Shown: positions 17,027 through 26,476, numbered from the stretch's first letter. The stretch is 64,000 nucleotides of DNA from Candidatus Poribacteria bacterium (GCA_022827885.1 JAJEIP010000137.1:62001-126000); one strand, 5' to 3'. Notes: generated by a model from the sequence alone, not told the origin. A program made the numbers and translations.

Positions 17027-18294
17027 GGGAGTTTAGGTTTTAGTAGCAGATGTGGTGGTGGCGGTTCGCCTGTCAATGTCTCTAAAAACTCGACAAGATC
17101 CCTTTTTTCCTGTTCGCTGAGATGGAGCGGTTCCACTGGGACTCCGCGCCTACCTGCAAATTCGTTTGTGGTGCCGCCTGCGTCGTTGAATTCAATGACA
17201 GAGGCGAGTGTTGGAAATTCGCCAGTGTGGAAGTAGGGCGGCGTGAGTGCGACGTTACGGAGGGTTGGCGTTTTGAATTCGCCTTGGTGTTCCAGTCTTG
17301 GCTCCAGGAGATTCAGCGTGTTTGCAGCATCCACCCTTGAATCGCTATAAATGCCTGCACTGTTAAACGGATCGGCTAAGAGTTTCGCGATGCCTTGGAA
17401 ACGTCCGATATCTTCCGGTAACGGTCCTTGAGGTATCCCCAAGTTATGAAAATCGTCATCTCTGAAATGTGGGGTCCCGTGGCAGAGGACACAGACCCCT
17501 TTTCCGATGAATATCTTTAACCCGCGTTTCGCTTCAATTGTGATCGCCTCTTCATCGCCTGCCACATACCGATCAAACGGTGCGTCCCGACGGATCAAAA
17601 GGCGTTCGTAGGCTTCAATTGCCTTACCGATGTTTGCGAAGACGGTGTTCACAGCAATCTGATCCGCTTTGGACATGGTATCAAACGCTGCATCGCCGGG
17701 TTTACCCGTAGGTGGGAAACGTGCTGCCTCTTCAAGCGCCGGAAGTTCCCCGAAAACAGTTTCATATTCTGCTGCATAATGTCGTTTGATGAGGTGTGCG
17801 TACTGAAGTCGTGTGCCTGCTTGTTCTTCCGCCCCTTCGAATGCAAACAGTGCTTGTGCCCAGAGCGTCTCGGCACGTCCGTCCCAAAATTGCCACTTGT
17901 TATAGGCGGCATTGAGGACAGTTGGAGCGTTTCTTGTGCCGCGTTTATTACCCAATGAGGTGGCTTCAACATCAGCGAAGCCGTGGAACGGTGAGTGGCA
18001 GGTTGCACAGGAAATCGTGCCTTCCTTTGAGAAGCGAGCATCGAAGAAAAACATCTGCCCTAACTGCGCCGCGTCTGGATTATCAGCGAAGCGATTTGTG
18101 GGGCTGGGTGGGGGTTTGTCAGGTAACGGCGATAGGCTTTCAATCACCGCCCATTCGTTCTCGGTAAAGAGATTGTGCGTCTCTGTGAGGTGTTCTGGCT
18201 CAGATTCGGGGTGTATCTCCTCAATACTTTCCTCACCGCACCCAAAGAGAAGTAAGGCGATGCTGCCTATAATCCAGATGGTTATGAGACGCAT
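17023..18294 (-). CDS. Diheme cytochrome c peroxidase/MauG-family lipoprotein
   Basis: 423 residues. LITIWIIGSIALLLFGC is a lipoprotein signal (Cys near residue 19). Two c-type heme sites are visible: CATCH in SCATCHSPFHGFAD (about residue 96) and CVLCH in GKGVCVLCHGTPHFRDD (about 270). RGTRNAPTVLNAAYNKWQFWDGRA is the CCP/MauG signature region. Such proteins reduce H2O2 or oxidise protein side chains in the periplasm using cytochrome or cupredoxin electrons. Single gene, tail-to-tail with the MNT-HEPN gene. The pentaheme cytochrome at 11541 is a possible but unproven partner. Confidence 0.9.
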   Translation of the reverse strand: MRLITIWIIGSIALLLFGCGEESIEEIHPESEPEHLTETHNLFTENEWAVIESLSPLPDKPPPSPTNRFADNPDAAQLGQMFFFDARFSKEGTISCATCHSPFHGFADVEATSLGNKRGTRNAPTVLNAAYNKWQFWDGRAETLWAQALFAFEGAEEQAGTRLQYAHLIKRHYAAEYETVFGELPALEEAARFPPTGKPGDAAFDTMSKADQIAVNTVFANIGKAIEAYERLLIRRDAPFDRYVAGDEEAITIEAKRGLKIFIGKGVCVLCHGTPHFRDDDFHNLGIPQGPLPEDIGRFQGIAKLLADPFNSAGIYSDSRVDAANTLNLLEPRLEHQGEFKTPTLRNVALTPPYFHTGEFPTLASVIEFNDAGGTTNEFAGRRGVPVEPLHLSEQEKRDLVEFLETLTGEPPPPHLLLKPKLP

Positions 18295-18334
18295 ATTGAC
18301 GCTTCCAAAGGATGAGATGGGCAGATAGCATGCG

Positions 18335-19309
18335 CTATACCGTCAAGGACAGGAACAGTTCCTCAAGAGACATTTCAGTCGTGTGCATTTCAAGCAATTG
18401 CCACCCGCGTTTGACGACGGTCGCTGCGACTGCTGAACGGATGTCACTCGCCAGTGTATAGTAAAGGTGGAACGTCGCTGTGTCATCTGTATCTGTATCG
18501 ATCTGCTCGACTTGAATCACGTTGGGTATGTCGTGGAGGACGGCGGATATATCGTCTGCCGATGCGCCTGCTACCTCAACTGCGAGAATGGAGGCAGCAG
18601 CTTGCAAATTCTCTGGGCTGCTGGTAGATTCATCGTCTTGTCTGGGGACAGCGCGTCCGTCTTTCAAAAGGACATCACCCGTAATTTTACCGCGGCTGAT
18701 GATAATCAACCGTTCGCATGTGAGACTGGCTTCGGGTAAGATATGCGTGCTGAACAGGATGGTCCGTTCCGTGCCGAGCGCTTTGATTAATTCACGAATT
18801 TCGACAATCTGCCGTGGGTCTAATCCAGAAGTAGGTTCATCGAGAATTAGGACATCCGGTTCGTGAATGAGTGCTTGTGCTAAGCCAACGCGTTGTCGGA
18901 AACCGCGAGAGAGTTGCCCAATAATCTGGTGTCGGCGTTCCGTAAGACCACATGCCTCGATAGCAGTATCCAGTTGCCTGTTAATAGTGCTACGCGGGAC
19001 GCTCCGGATCTTTGCCATATACGTCAAGTACTTCGTCACCGTCATTTCCGGATAGAGCGGAACGTTTTCGGGGAGGTAACCGATGCGTTTCCGCACCTCT
19101 CGCGATTCTTTAAAAACATCATATCCGGCGACGGTAACGCGTCCGCTACTCGCTGGCATAAAACAGGTGAGGATTCGCATTGTCGTTGTTTTTCCTGCGC
19201 CATTGGGACCGAGGAAGCCGACAATTTGTCCCTTGTCTACTTGGAAGGAGATGTCCTTGAGTGCTTGGAACGGACCATAGTTTTTGGTAATATTTTGAAC
19301 GTCAATCAT
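18335..19309 (-). CDS. ABC-2 type transporter ATP-binding protein (GldA/CcmA-like)
   Basis: 324 residues. Walker A FLGPNGAGKTTTMRILTC, signature LSRGFRQRVGLAQALIHEPD, Walker B VLILDEPTSGLDP and switch His STHIL. A C-terminal extension of about 90 residues ends with EMSLEELFLSLT, as in ABC-2 exporters of the gliding/Nos/drug type. The usual membrane partner (ABC-2 permease, often with a GldG-like protein) is not beside it: the next genes are a peroxidase and a phosphoesterase. Confidence 0.9.
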   Translation of the reverse strand: MIDVQNITKNYGPFQALKDISFQVDKGQIVGFLGPNGAGKTTTMRILTCFMPASSGRVTVAGYDVFKESREVRKRIGYLPENVPLYPEMTVTKYLTYMAKIRSVPRSTINRQLDTAIEACGLTERRHQIIGQLSRGFRQRVGLAQALIHEPDVLILDEPTSGLDPRQIVEIRELIKALGTERTILFSTHILPEASLTCERLIIISRGKITGDVLLKDGRAVPRQDDESTSSPENLQAAASILAVEVAGASADDISAVLHDIPNVIQVEQIDTDTDDTATFHLYYTLASDIRSAVAATVVKRGWQLLEMHTTEMSLEELFLSLTV

Positions 19310-19430
19310 CTTTTAACTTGACCCTGACGGGAATTATCGGGTGAAACTTGGCATTCACGGTTTTTTCAAAAACCCGCATCGCGCCGATGTTGCGATGCTG
19401 CCTCCAGGGGTTAAGGTTTTTTCAATTCCT

Positions 19431-20315
19431 CTAAAGGAAATCGTTCCGTTGAATACTGAAATTAAGATCCCGATCTCTGCCCAGTAGATACATATTGTTA
19501 TCTGGATTAACGGCTTCTGATGCAGCGACGACATCCGGTAAGTCAACCGGTACTGACTTCACATCAAATCTGTCGGGATATACCAGGACCTGTCGCCACA
19601 TCATCGGATAACAGATAATGCCAGAGGAGACGATACACAGCATGCCTTGTTCTCTGAAGACGCGATTGAGATGCAGATGTCCACAGAAAAATGCCAAAAT
19701 TTGTCTCTCAAAGGGGGCGGTAATTTCGAGGACCTCTGCGGAGTTGGCGACTCTTGAGCCAATTCCTTGGAATTCGACGTTCGGAAACGGGAGTTGATGT
19801 GAAAAGATGAAAACCTCTTGGTTGTAATCACGGGCTCTTTTCAATTCGCGCTCTGCCCACGCCAGTTGGTTCGTGCTGATGTACCCGTGTGTGAGGTCTT
19901 CGGGAACCTCCTGTGAATCGAGGAGGATAAATCGGATATTTTCGTGCACAAAACTGATGGAACCCATGCCGTTGGTGCTGAAGTGTGCCAAGTAGGGGTC
20001 TTTGGAACCGGTTTCGGGATGCAAATCATGGTTGCCCGGGATGTAATAGCAGGGGGCATTTAGGCGTTGCCCGAGTTCTTGTGCGCCATTGAGTGTGGCT
20101 TCGAATTCTGCTGCGGACATGCCGAAACTTTGACCACCACACACAACGTCCCCACCGTGAATGACAAAGGCAGGCGCAAACGCGTTCAGTTGTTCGACCA
20201 ACTTTTCGTAAAGTTGCAGACTCTTTTTTTGTTGCTGGAGTCCGCTGGCGAAATTTCTTGGGGCGTTTAGGTACAAATGTGTGTCCGTAATAAAGGCAAA
20301 TTTAAAAAGTATCAT
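19431..20315 (-). CDS. Calcineurin-like metallophosphoesterase
   Basis: 294 residues with all the metal-ligand motifs of the family in order: FAFITDTHLY (residue 6 on), FVIHGGDVV, CYYIPGNHDLHP, IFSHQLPFP and FFCGHLHLNR. This is the pattern of cAMP-phosphodiesterase-like or phosphatase-type cytoplasmic enzymes (a dinuclear metal centre); no signal peptide is seen. The substrate is unknown. The 121-bp gap to the ABC ATPase gene downstream holds no recognised element. Confidence 0.88.
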   Translation of the reverse strand: MILFKFAFITDTHLYLNAPRNFASGLQQQKKSLQLYEKLVEQLNAFAPAFVIHGGDVVCGGQSFGMSAAEFEATLNGAQELGQRLNAPCYYIPGNHDLHPETGSKDPYLAHFSTNGMGSISFVHENIRFILLDSQEVPEDLTHGYISTNQLAWAERELKRARDYNQEVFIFSHQLPFPNVEFQGIGSRVANSAEVLEITAPFERQILAFFCGHLHLNRVFREQGMLCIVSSGIICYPMMWRQVLVYPDRFDVKSVPVDLPDVVAASEAVNPDNNMYLLGRDRDLNFSIQRNDFL

Positions 20316-20353
20316 GACATATCTCGTCTTTCGATAAAGCTTCCTATCTGTAC

Positions 20354-20372
20354 GGGCTGGGTAACCCAGCCC
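20354..20372. repeat. REP-like palindrome (GGGCTGGGT..ACCCAGCCC)
   Basis: Near-perfect palindrome in the 154-bp gap between the phosphoesterase and methyltransferase genes. The same word with changes (GGTTGGGTTGCCCAGCCC) occurs inside the signal-peptide region of the TPR gene at 36409..36430. Confidence 0.7.
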
Positions 20373-20469
20373 CTACGGTAACACAGATGTTCTTGACGGA
20401 CGAGGTTTCCTGGTGGAAATACCCAGGCAAAACAACTCACCGGCGCCGCGCCGACCGACACTATGATAA

Positions 20470-21213
20470 TCAAGAAAGCGGACGTTTAGATAAAATTGCG
20501 ACATACGTCGGTGTATTGGCTGCGTCAATATAGCGTTCAACCCGCCACGCTGTTCCGTCAAGGATGTCTTCGATCTCCGACTTTGAAACAAACAGATAAT
20601 CAAACCACGGCGTGGTATATTGTCGGTAACGGATTCGTAGTTTTAACTGGCCGCTCATTCGTCCTCTGTCTCGGTTGAATTGGTGATAGGCTAAGTGGCA
20701 AGGCTCCTCTGTTTGATAAGGATCCAATGTCTCAGCGATAATTTTCGCGGTACCTGTTGTCATGGCGGCAAAGCGTTTCAAGAGCCACTGTGCTCTTTTG
20801 TAACTTCCCATGAGTCCGAAATTGTGGCCCATCATGAGAATCGTGTCAAAGATGCCGATTTTGGAACTCAACTGCGTAACAGGCGTGACAAGCGCGTTTT
20901 TGAGCCCGCGGCTTTGACAGGTCTCGATGGCTAAGGGTGAGATGTCGGTACCTAAGACCTCAAGACCCTGTTCCTGAAGATAGATGGAATGTCGTCCTGC
21001 GCCACATCCGATATCCAAGACGCTGCCTGTAGCGTGTGCTATTCCGGTTTTTTGGTGTTCAGCCCAGTCGTTATGTTCAGCGAAGTAGTTAAAAGGTCCC
21101 AAACGGCTTACATCAATGAACCCGTCTTCTCTCTCCACAATTTCAACGTTTTCTCTGCCGTTATGATAATCTGAAAGCAGGTGCCCGTAGGCATCTTGCG
21201 TATCGGTTAGCAT
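20470..21213 (-). CDS. Class I SAM-dependent methyltransferase
   Basis: 247 residues from the ATG at 21213, chosen for AAGGAG 8 bp upstream and because it begins 1 bp after the sulfatase stop. The SAM-binding motif is VLDIGCGAGRHSIYLQEQG near residue 68, then LGTDISPLAIE. FDTILMMGHNFGLMG is the later strand region, and YHQFNRDRGRMSGQLKLRIR is the C-terminal sheet. The substrate is unknown. Last gene of a comM-sulfatase-methyltransferase run. Confidence 0.85.
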   Translation of the reverse strand: MLTDTQDAYGHLLSDYHNGRENVEIVEREDGFIDVSRLGPFNYFAEHNDWAEHQKTGIAHATGSVLDIGCGAGRHSIYLQEQGLEVLGTDISPLAIETCQSRGLKNALVTPVTQLSSKIGIFDTILMMGHNFGLMGSYKRAQWLLKRFAAMTTGTAKIIAETLDPYQTEEPCHLAYHQFNRDRGRMSGQLKLRIRYRQYTTPWFDYLFVSKSEIEDILDGTAWRVERYIDAANTPTYVAILSKRPLS

Positions 21214-21214
21214 A

Positions 21215-22567
21215 TTACCGCTCCTTGACGTAACCGGTTGTCCCGTTCGGATTGACCCATTCTGTCTCCCAATGCGTTTCAATACCTTCACGCCATGTTT
21301 GGGCGGCTTCCGTCAATTCGGTGGTGACTTCTGGGTGTTCATCTTTCAGGTTTTCCGTTTCACCCATGTCGGTATCAAGGTTTGCGAGATGTACATCGTC
21401 TTCTGGGGGTGCGCCTTCTACCAATTGACCGTTGAGGACCAATTTCCAGTTACCACGCCGCACGGCGGTCTGCTTACCCATCTCCCAATAAATTTCACGA
21501 TGTGGCGTGGATTCATCGGTTGTCACCATAGGTAGGACATCGAGTCCATCGAGTTCGTACTCGGAAGGATCTCCACCTGCCGCTGCGAGAAAGGTCGGAA
21601 ATACATCCATTGCTGCGCCGATCTCATTGATGACCTGTCCTGCAGGGATTCGCTGGGGCCAGTTCATGATTCCAGGGGAACGGATACCCCCTTCATAGAG
21701 GCTAAATTTATGTCCTTTCAGTTTACCCGCAGTGCCGCCGTAATACGGATCCTGCGTGCCATCTAACCAATTTCGGGTTTCACGTGAGGGACCGTTGTCG
21801 CTTTGGAAGTAAGAGAAGGTGTTTTCTGCGAGTCCGAGTCTCTCCAGTTCGGCAAAAATTTCGCCAACACTATCGTCAACGGCACTGAGCATCGCCGCCA
21901 TAATCTGTCTGTCCCAAGGCAAATTTGGGAACCGATCTACATATTTTTCTGGTGCGTGCATCGGATAGTGCGGGGCGTTGTAAGGCACGTAAAGGAAAAA
22001 GGGTTTGCCGAGTTCAACGGACTTTCGGATATATCTGATGGCGTATTCGGTGATGAGTTCTGTGAAGTATTCACCGTTCCGATATATCTCTTCGCCGTTT
22101 TCCCAGAGGTCATGGGTCTGGTCGATGCCGGGTTGTCCTAACCCCCAATAGAAGATGTGTGAGAAGAAATCGATGCATCCTGCCATGAACCCGAACCAAT
22201 CGTCGAATCCGTGGTGTTCCGGACGCGAGCCTTCTGCGAGCCCGAGATGCCATTTTCCAGACATCGCCGTGTAATAGCCGCGCCCCTTCAATGCCGTTGC
22301 GAGTGACGGCACGGAAGGCGGTAACCCTGTAGCAGTGCGATGCCCTGCTAAAATGGAGCGTACCCCCGCATGGCACGGGTATCGTCCTGTCAGTACTGCT
22401 GCGCGCGAAGGAGAACAGACGGGTGAATTTGAGTACCAATCCGTGAAGCGTGCTCCCTCTGTCGCCATTCTGTCAAGATGTGGCGTTTTGAAATCAGTCG
22501 CACCCATGCAGGACAGGTCGCCGTATCCTTGGTCATCGGTTAGGAAAATAATAAAGTTAGGTTGCAT
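21215..22567 (-). CDS. Cys-type arylsulfatase-family sulfatase
   Basis: 450 residues. NFIIFLTDDQGYGDLSCMG gives the N-terminal metal Asp pair. The maturation motif CSPSRAAVLTGR (Cys about residue 51) marks a Cys converted to formylglycine. MSGKWHLG, the downstream DNGP segment and the C-terminal sheet are normal. No signal peptide is visible, since it starts directly MQPNFIIFLTDD, so it may act in the cytoplasm or have lost export. Substrates of this family are sulfated glycans or aryl sulfates. It needs an FGE or anSME; the SUMF1 lipoprotein at 7967 lacks the FGE cysteines and is not a good candidate. 20 bp after comM. Confidence 0.92.
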   Translation of the reverse strand: MQPNFIIFLTDDQGYGDLSCMGATDFKTPHLDRMATEGARFTDWYSNSPVCSPSRAAVLTGRYPCHAGVRSILAGHRTATGLPPSVPSLATALKGRGYYTAMSGKWHLGLAEGSRPEHHGFDDWFGFMAGCIDFFSHIFYWGLGQPGIDQTHDLWENGEEIYRNGEYFTELITEYAIRYIRKSVELGKPFFLYVPYNAPHYPMHAPEKYVDRFPNLPWDRQIMAAMLSAVDDSVGEIFAELERLGLAENTFSYFQSDNGPSRETRNWLDGTQDPYYGGTAGKLKGHKFSLYEGGIRSPGIMNWPQRIPAGQVINEIGAAMDVFPTFLAAAGGDPSEYELDGLDVLPMVTTDESTPHREIYWEMGKQTAVRRGNWKLVLNGQLVEGAPPEDDVHLANLDTDMGETENLKDEHPEVTTELTEAAQTWREGIETHWETEWVNPNGTTGYVKER

Positions 22568-22587
22568 TTTTCCTCTTCTCTATAGGG

Positions 22588-24126
22588 TTACTTTTTCCAG
22601 AAACTTCGGTCGAGACTTCGATATTGTATGGCTTCAGAGACATGAACTGCCTCTATATGCGGGTTCCTGTCTAAGTCAGCGATGGTGCGGGCTACCTTCA
22701 AAATTCGATCGTATGCACGTGCGCTGAGTCCTAATTGGTTAATCGCGACCCGTAGCAGCTCTTGTGCTTGGGAATCAATTTTGCAGTATTCTCGTATCTG
22801 CTTAGATGCCATGCTTGCGTTGGCGTGTATTGCCGTGTCTGCGAAGCGCTGCTGTTGAATGTGTCGTGCCTTTTCAACCCGTTCTTGGACCTGTGCCGAG
22901 GGTTCACCGGTTGTTTCGTTAGCAAGCTCTGCGTATTTCACCGCTGGCACTTCAACTTGGATGTCGATTCTATCTAAGAGCGGTCCGGAGATACGGGAGA
23001 CGTAGTTTTGAATCTGAGTGGGTGAACACTTGCAATCTCTGGCCGGATCGCTGAAAAATCCGCACGGACAGGGGTTCATGGCGGCCACGAGCATGAAGTT
23101 CGCGGGATAGGTGAGGGATGCGGAGGCGCGGGAGATGGTGACTTGCCGATCCTCAAGCGGTTGCCGCATGACTTCAAGGACGTTTCGTCGGAATTCAGGG
23201 AGTTCATCTAAAAAGAGGACACCGTTGTGTGCGAGACTCACCTCACCGGGACGCGGTATCCTTCCACCGCCGATTAAACCTGCGTCTGAAATCGTATGGT
23301 GGGGTGAACGGTAGGGACGCGTCACAACCAAAGGGGTGTCGTTCGGTAGAATACCGATGATACTTTGGATTTTCGTGGTTTCTAAGGATTCCTCCATAGA
23401 CAGTTTCGGCAGAATCGATGGAATTCGCTTCGCTATCATGGTCTTTCCAGAACCGGGGGGTCCCATCATGATGAGGTTATGCCCGCCTGCAGCGGCGACT
23501 TCGATGGCGCGTTTAACATGTTCCTGCCCTTTCACATCGAGCAGATCAAGAAGTGCGTCAGGATGTTTCGTGTGTCCGTGAGTGCCAAGTGTGTGTGGTT
23601 CTCGTGCGATCTCTTTCTCCGAATTGAGGAATGCAGCAGCTTCTGCTAAGCTTGTAACCGGATAGACGTTCACACCTTCCACAATCGCAGCTTCTTTCGC
23701 GTTTTCGGCTGGCAAGATGAGGTCTTGAATGCCATTCTCTTTTGCCGCAATAGCGATCGGGAGGCCACCTTGTATCCCGCGAATGCTGCCGTCAAGTGCG
23801 AGTTCGCCTAAAATTATTGCGTTTTCAAGGCTCGCGAGGTTTACTTGATTGGTAGCTGCCATAACCCCGATTGCGATGGGAAGGTCAAACGCCGATCCTG
23901 CTTTTCGGATGTCCGCAGGTGCTAAGTTCGCCGTGATTCGGGTAGGTGGGAAGTAGAAGCCGGAGTTCTTAATGGCGGCGGTCACCCGATCCCGACTCTC
24001 TTTGATGGCGTTGTCCGGTAAGCCAACAGTACTGAAAGCCGGCATTCCACCTGAGACATCTACCTCAACTTTCACGATGTAAGCATCGATTCCCAGCATT
24101 GCACTGCTGAGGACGGTTGCGAGCAT
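22588..24126 (-). CDS. comM: ComM/YifB-like Mg-chelatase-type AAA+ ATPase
   Basis: 512 residues from the ATG at 24126 (AAGGAAA upstream); the frame 18 bp longer has no advantage. Order: ChlI/Lon-like N-terminal domain (AMLGIDAYIVKVEVDVSGG), AAA+ core with Walker A MMGPPGSGKTMIAKRIPSIL, FRSPHH-like YRSPHHTISDAGLIGGG, Walker B GVLFLDELPEF, a Cys cluster (NPCPCGFFSDPARDCKC), and the C-terminal Mg_chelatase_C (LGLSARAYDRILKVARTIAD). In competent bacteria ComM is a helicase extending branch migration during transformation. Own promoter at 24237. Confidence 0.92.
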   Translation of the reverse strand: MLATVLSSAMLGIDAYIVKVEVDVSGGMPAFSTVGLPDNAIKESRDRVTAAIKNSGFYFPPTRITANLAPADIRKAGSAFDLPIAIGVMAATNQVNLASLENAIILGELALDGSIRGIQGGLPIAIAAKENGIQDLILPAENAKEAAIVEGVNVYPVTSLAEAAAFLNSEKEIAREPHTLGTHGHTKHPDALLDLLDVKGQEHVKRAIEVAAAGGHNLIMMGPPGSGKTMIAKRIPSILPKLSMEESLETTKIQSIIGILPNDTPLVVTRPYRSPHHTISDAGLIGGGRIPRPGEVSLAHNGVLFLDELPEFRRNVLEVMRQPLEDRQVTISRASASLTYPANFMLVAAMNPCPCGFFSDPARDCKCSPTQIQNYVSRISGPLLDRIDIQVEVPAVKYAELANETTGEPSAQVQERVEKARHIQQQRFADTAIHANASMASKQIREYCKIDSQAQELLRVAINQLGLSARAYDRILKVARTIADLDRNPHIEAVHVSEAIQYRSLDRSFWKK

Positions 24127-24236
24127 ATATGTGTTTCCTTCCAATTTGCAATAGTTTAAGAATGTATTGCGATATTGTGTTGTGTGAGCGTGTCTTTTTC
24201 AGCGGTGAGATTCAATGTCCAGTAGATTTTGACACT

Positions 24237-24265
24237 ATTATATCACGCGGAAGATAACAGGTCAA
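24237..24265 (-). promoter_or_regulatory. Strong sigma70-type promoter of the comM operon
   Basis: On minus, TTGACC (24260..24265), 17 bp, TATAAT (24237..24242), giving a start near 24230 and a leader of about 100 nt to the comM ATG. Confidence 0.8.
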
Positions 24266-24275
24266 CGCTTTTCCG

Positions 24276-25295
24276 CTAACTTGAATCTCCAGTGAGTTTG
24301 TGCAATGTTTGTAACTGCTTCTGGTTGGCGATGACCAGCAAAGCGTCACCGGCTGCAATCTTCTTATCTCCAGGAGGATTATAGAGGAACGTTCCATCGT
24401 TATCATGGATTGCGATAACAACTAAACCGGTTTGTTCGTGGATACTGGCGGCTTTGAGTAAGATCCCATCCAGAGCGGCGCCTTCTTGAATGATGGATTC
24501 AGTGAACTGCGCACCGTCTCGGTTTTGGGTGATATTTTCTAAGAACCCTACGAGTTGTGGTTGGAGGATGCCGGAGGCGAGGCGGAGTCCACCGATGTGA
24601 TCCGGTAGGACGACCTCATCTGCGCCTGCAGTGATGAGTTTTCCGGGAGAATTGTCTTCGACGGCTTTAGAGGCGATCCTTAACCGTGGATTGATTTTTC
24701 TTGCGGAAATGACTACGAACAGATTGTCTTGGTCACGGCTGAGACATGTGACAAGCCCTTTGGCACGTTCGATCCCCGCCCGTATGAGCAATTCGTCATC
24801 GGTTGCGTCGCCGTGGAGGTATAGAAAGTCTCGTGTGTCAGAGAGGTGGAGGAGTCGTTCTTCCTCGAATTCGATACCGACGAAATCTACTTCTGCCTTT
24901 AGCATCTCGTCAAGCACATGTACGCCGGTATCACCGAGTCCACAGACAATATAGTGGTTTGTTAATTTATCGACAGTTCGAACCATTTTTTGTTGTCGGA
25001 AAAAACTTTGTAGTTGCCCTTCAATTAGGAATGCGGTGGCGATCGTAACACTATAGGTGAACACGCCGAACCCACCAATGAGTAGAAATAGGGTGAAAAT
25101 TCGTCCAGCATCGCTCATCCCCATGTTCTCATAACCGACGGTTGTTAGGGTGATGACGGTCATATAGATTGCATCGAGAAGTTGCCACTCCCCTTGGGGA
25201 TTATCCCCTTCAAGCAATAGGTAGCCGACCGTCCCTGTCCCGATCAAGCCGATGAGCAGTGCCAAGGCAAAGAGAATCTTGCGTTGATAATTCAT
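24276..25295 (-). CDS. Potassium channel with RCK (TrkA-N/TrkA-C) domains
   Basis: 339 residues. A first membrane helix (ILFALALLIGLIGTGTVGYL), a pore helix with the selectivity filter TLTTVGYENMG near residue 50, and a second helix (LFLLIGGFGVFTYSVTIATA) form a two-TM pore. The RCK_N domain starts at HYIVCGLGDTGVHVLDEML (GxGxxG, about residue 115) and a TrkA-C domain ends the protein (GTFLYNPPGDKKIAAGDALL). It would conduct K+ under cytoplasmic nucleotide or cation control. It starts 26 bp after the ART-like/HEAT gene, probably one transcript. Confidence 0.9.
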   Translation of the reverse strand: MNYQRKILFALALLIGLIGTGTVGYLLLEGDNPQGEWQLLDAIYMTVITLTTVGYENMGMSDAGRIFTLFLLIGGFGVFTYSVTIATAFLIEGQLQSFFRQQKMVRTVDKLTNHYIVCGLGDTGVHVLDEMLKAEVDFVGIEFEEERLLHLSDTRDFLYLHGDATDDELLIRAGIERAKGLVTCLSRDQDNLFVVISARKINPRLRIASKAVEDNSPGKLITAGADEVVLPDHIGGLRLASGILQPQLVGFLENITQNRDGAQFTESIIQEGAALDGILLKAASIHEQTGLVVIAIHDNDGTFLYNPPGDKKIAAGDALLVIANQKQLQTLHKLTGDSS

Positions 25296-25321
25296 TCTCG
25301 CTTTTGGTTTTAATTCTAATA

Positions 25322-26371
25322 CTACTTTTTAGCGCTGCGTTTGACAGCAGGATTTGGGTCGTGCCGTGCGATGTCGAAGAGCGTGCGGTATTCGATCCTA
25401 TCGAGCATCGGTAAAAGTCTTGCCACTTCCATCCGGACGCATGCCTCGGAGTCTTTAAGGCCCCGCTCGAACCAGCGTTCAGCATCATCAGAATCATGTT
25501 TTGCGAGTGCTGCGAGTGCGCTTGCCCGAATGCGTTTATTCTGAGATCCAGCATGTGCCAGAATAGGAGCGATGTAGCCGTCATCACAGCGTTGCATAAT
25601 TCGCAGGGCGTTGCATACCACGTCCACCGATTCGTCTTCAAGATGCAGGACACACCAATCGAATAAGTCTTCAGTTCCGATTTTTTCAAGGAATTGAAGT
25701 CCACGTATCTGTCGTTTCGGATGCTGATCAGAAATGTCGGTTATTGCTTTGGTGTAGTGTGTATCAACTTTCACCGGCTGGACCGGTTTTTCCTGCGTGT
25801 CTGGGTACAGCACGGTAACTTCAATAGTGTCATTCTGAAGATGCTGAATGGGGAGGCCTTCCGGACTGAAGGGAATCCTATCAAAGAACGCGGGCAACCA
25901 CTGTTTGCCTTTTAGAAAAAAATCTTGTCGGTTGATACGGTTTCCGGTTCCCGATTGCATTCGATTATTCATCCAGTGTGCCAACCGGACGACGCCCCAA
26001 TGGTTTTGACTCACGCCGTTGTGGGAGTAGAGCCCCAATTGACGATTGATCCATTGTGAGAGTGCTACCGGACACGCCAGCAACTCAAAAAGGTTGGATT
26101 GTAGGAGTTGAACGGATAGATGTTCGTTAACGGCTATAATGCCACCCCTTATTTGAACTTTGCCCGAACTGAGATGCGTGCGCAGGTGTTGGGCATCCAA
26201 CTCGGTTTTGATGACGACTGGGCGCCCACTTCTCCGTCGTGCCTTTTGTTCGGCGCGATTTCTCGCATAACTTCGATGATTTGTGAACCAGACGGCGCCG
26301 CCGCGCGGACGGAACCCGTTTTCAATGATCCCTCTTGCACTGCTTAACGTTGTGCCGTGGTAGAATTCCAT
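25322..26371 (-). CDS. ART-like N-terminal domain fused to HEAT repeats
   Basis: 349 residues; ATG with AAGGAG upstream. The first 90 residues (EFYHGTTLSSARGIIENGF, VWFTNHRSYARNRAEQKA, PVVIKTELD, GGIIAVNEHL) have the order of an ADP-ribosyltransferase-like fold: a His in YHGT, a Tyr in SYA and a Glu in VNEHL as a possible H-Y-E triad. A middle segment of about 120 residues is unassigned. The last 140 residues are HEAT-type helical pairs (RIRASALAALAKHD, ACVRMEVARLLPMLD, DPNPAVKRSAKK). Such a fusion suggests a protein or nucleic-acid-modifying enzyme on a docking scaffold. The ART call is by motif only and needs structure comparison. Confidence 0.6.
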   Translation of the reverse strand: MEFYHGTTLSSARGIIENGFRPRGGAVWFTNHRSYARNRAEQKARRRSGRPVVIKTELDAQHLRTHLSSGKVQIRGGIIAVNEHLSVQLLQSNLFELLACPVALSQWINRQLGLYSHNGVSQNHWGVVRLAHWMNNRMQSGTGNRINRQDFFLKGKQWLPAFFDRIPFSPEGLPIQHLQNDTIEVTVLYPDTQEKPVQPVKVDTHYTKAITDISDQHPKRQIRGLQFLEKIGTEDLFDWCVLHLEDESVDVVCNALRIMQRCDDGYIAPILAHAGSQNKRIRASALAALAKHDSDDAERWFERGLKDSEACVRMEVARLLPMLDRIEYRTLFDIARHDPNPAVKRSAKK

Positions 26372-26476
26372 AGATGATTCTCCTTAAGCGTTTAAGGGAG
26401 TTAATCTAATTTACGGCAGATCCTTCATAAAAACCGACAGTGTTGAGGTGTGTCTCAGTGATGACTGAACCTTCGA

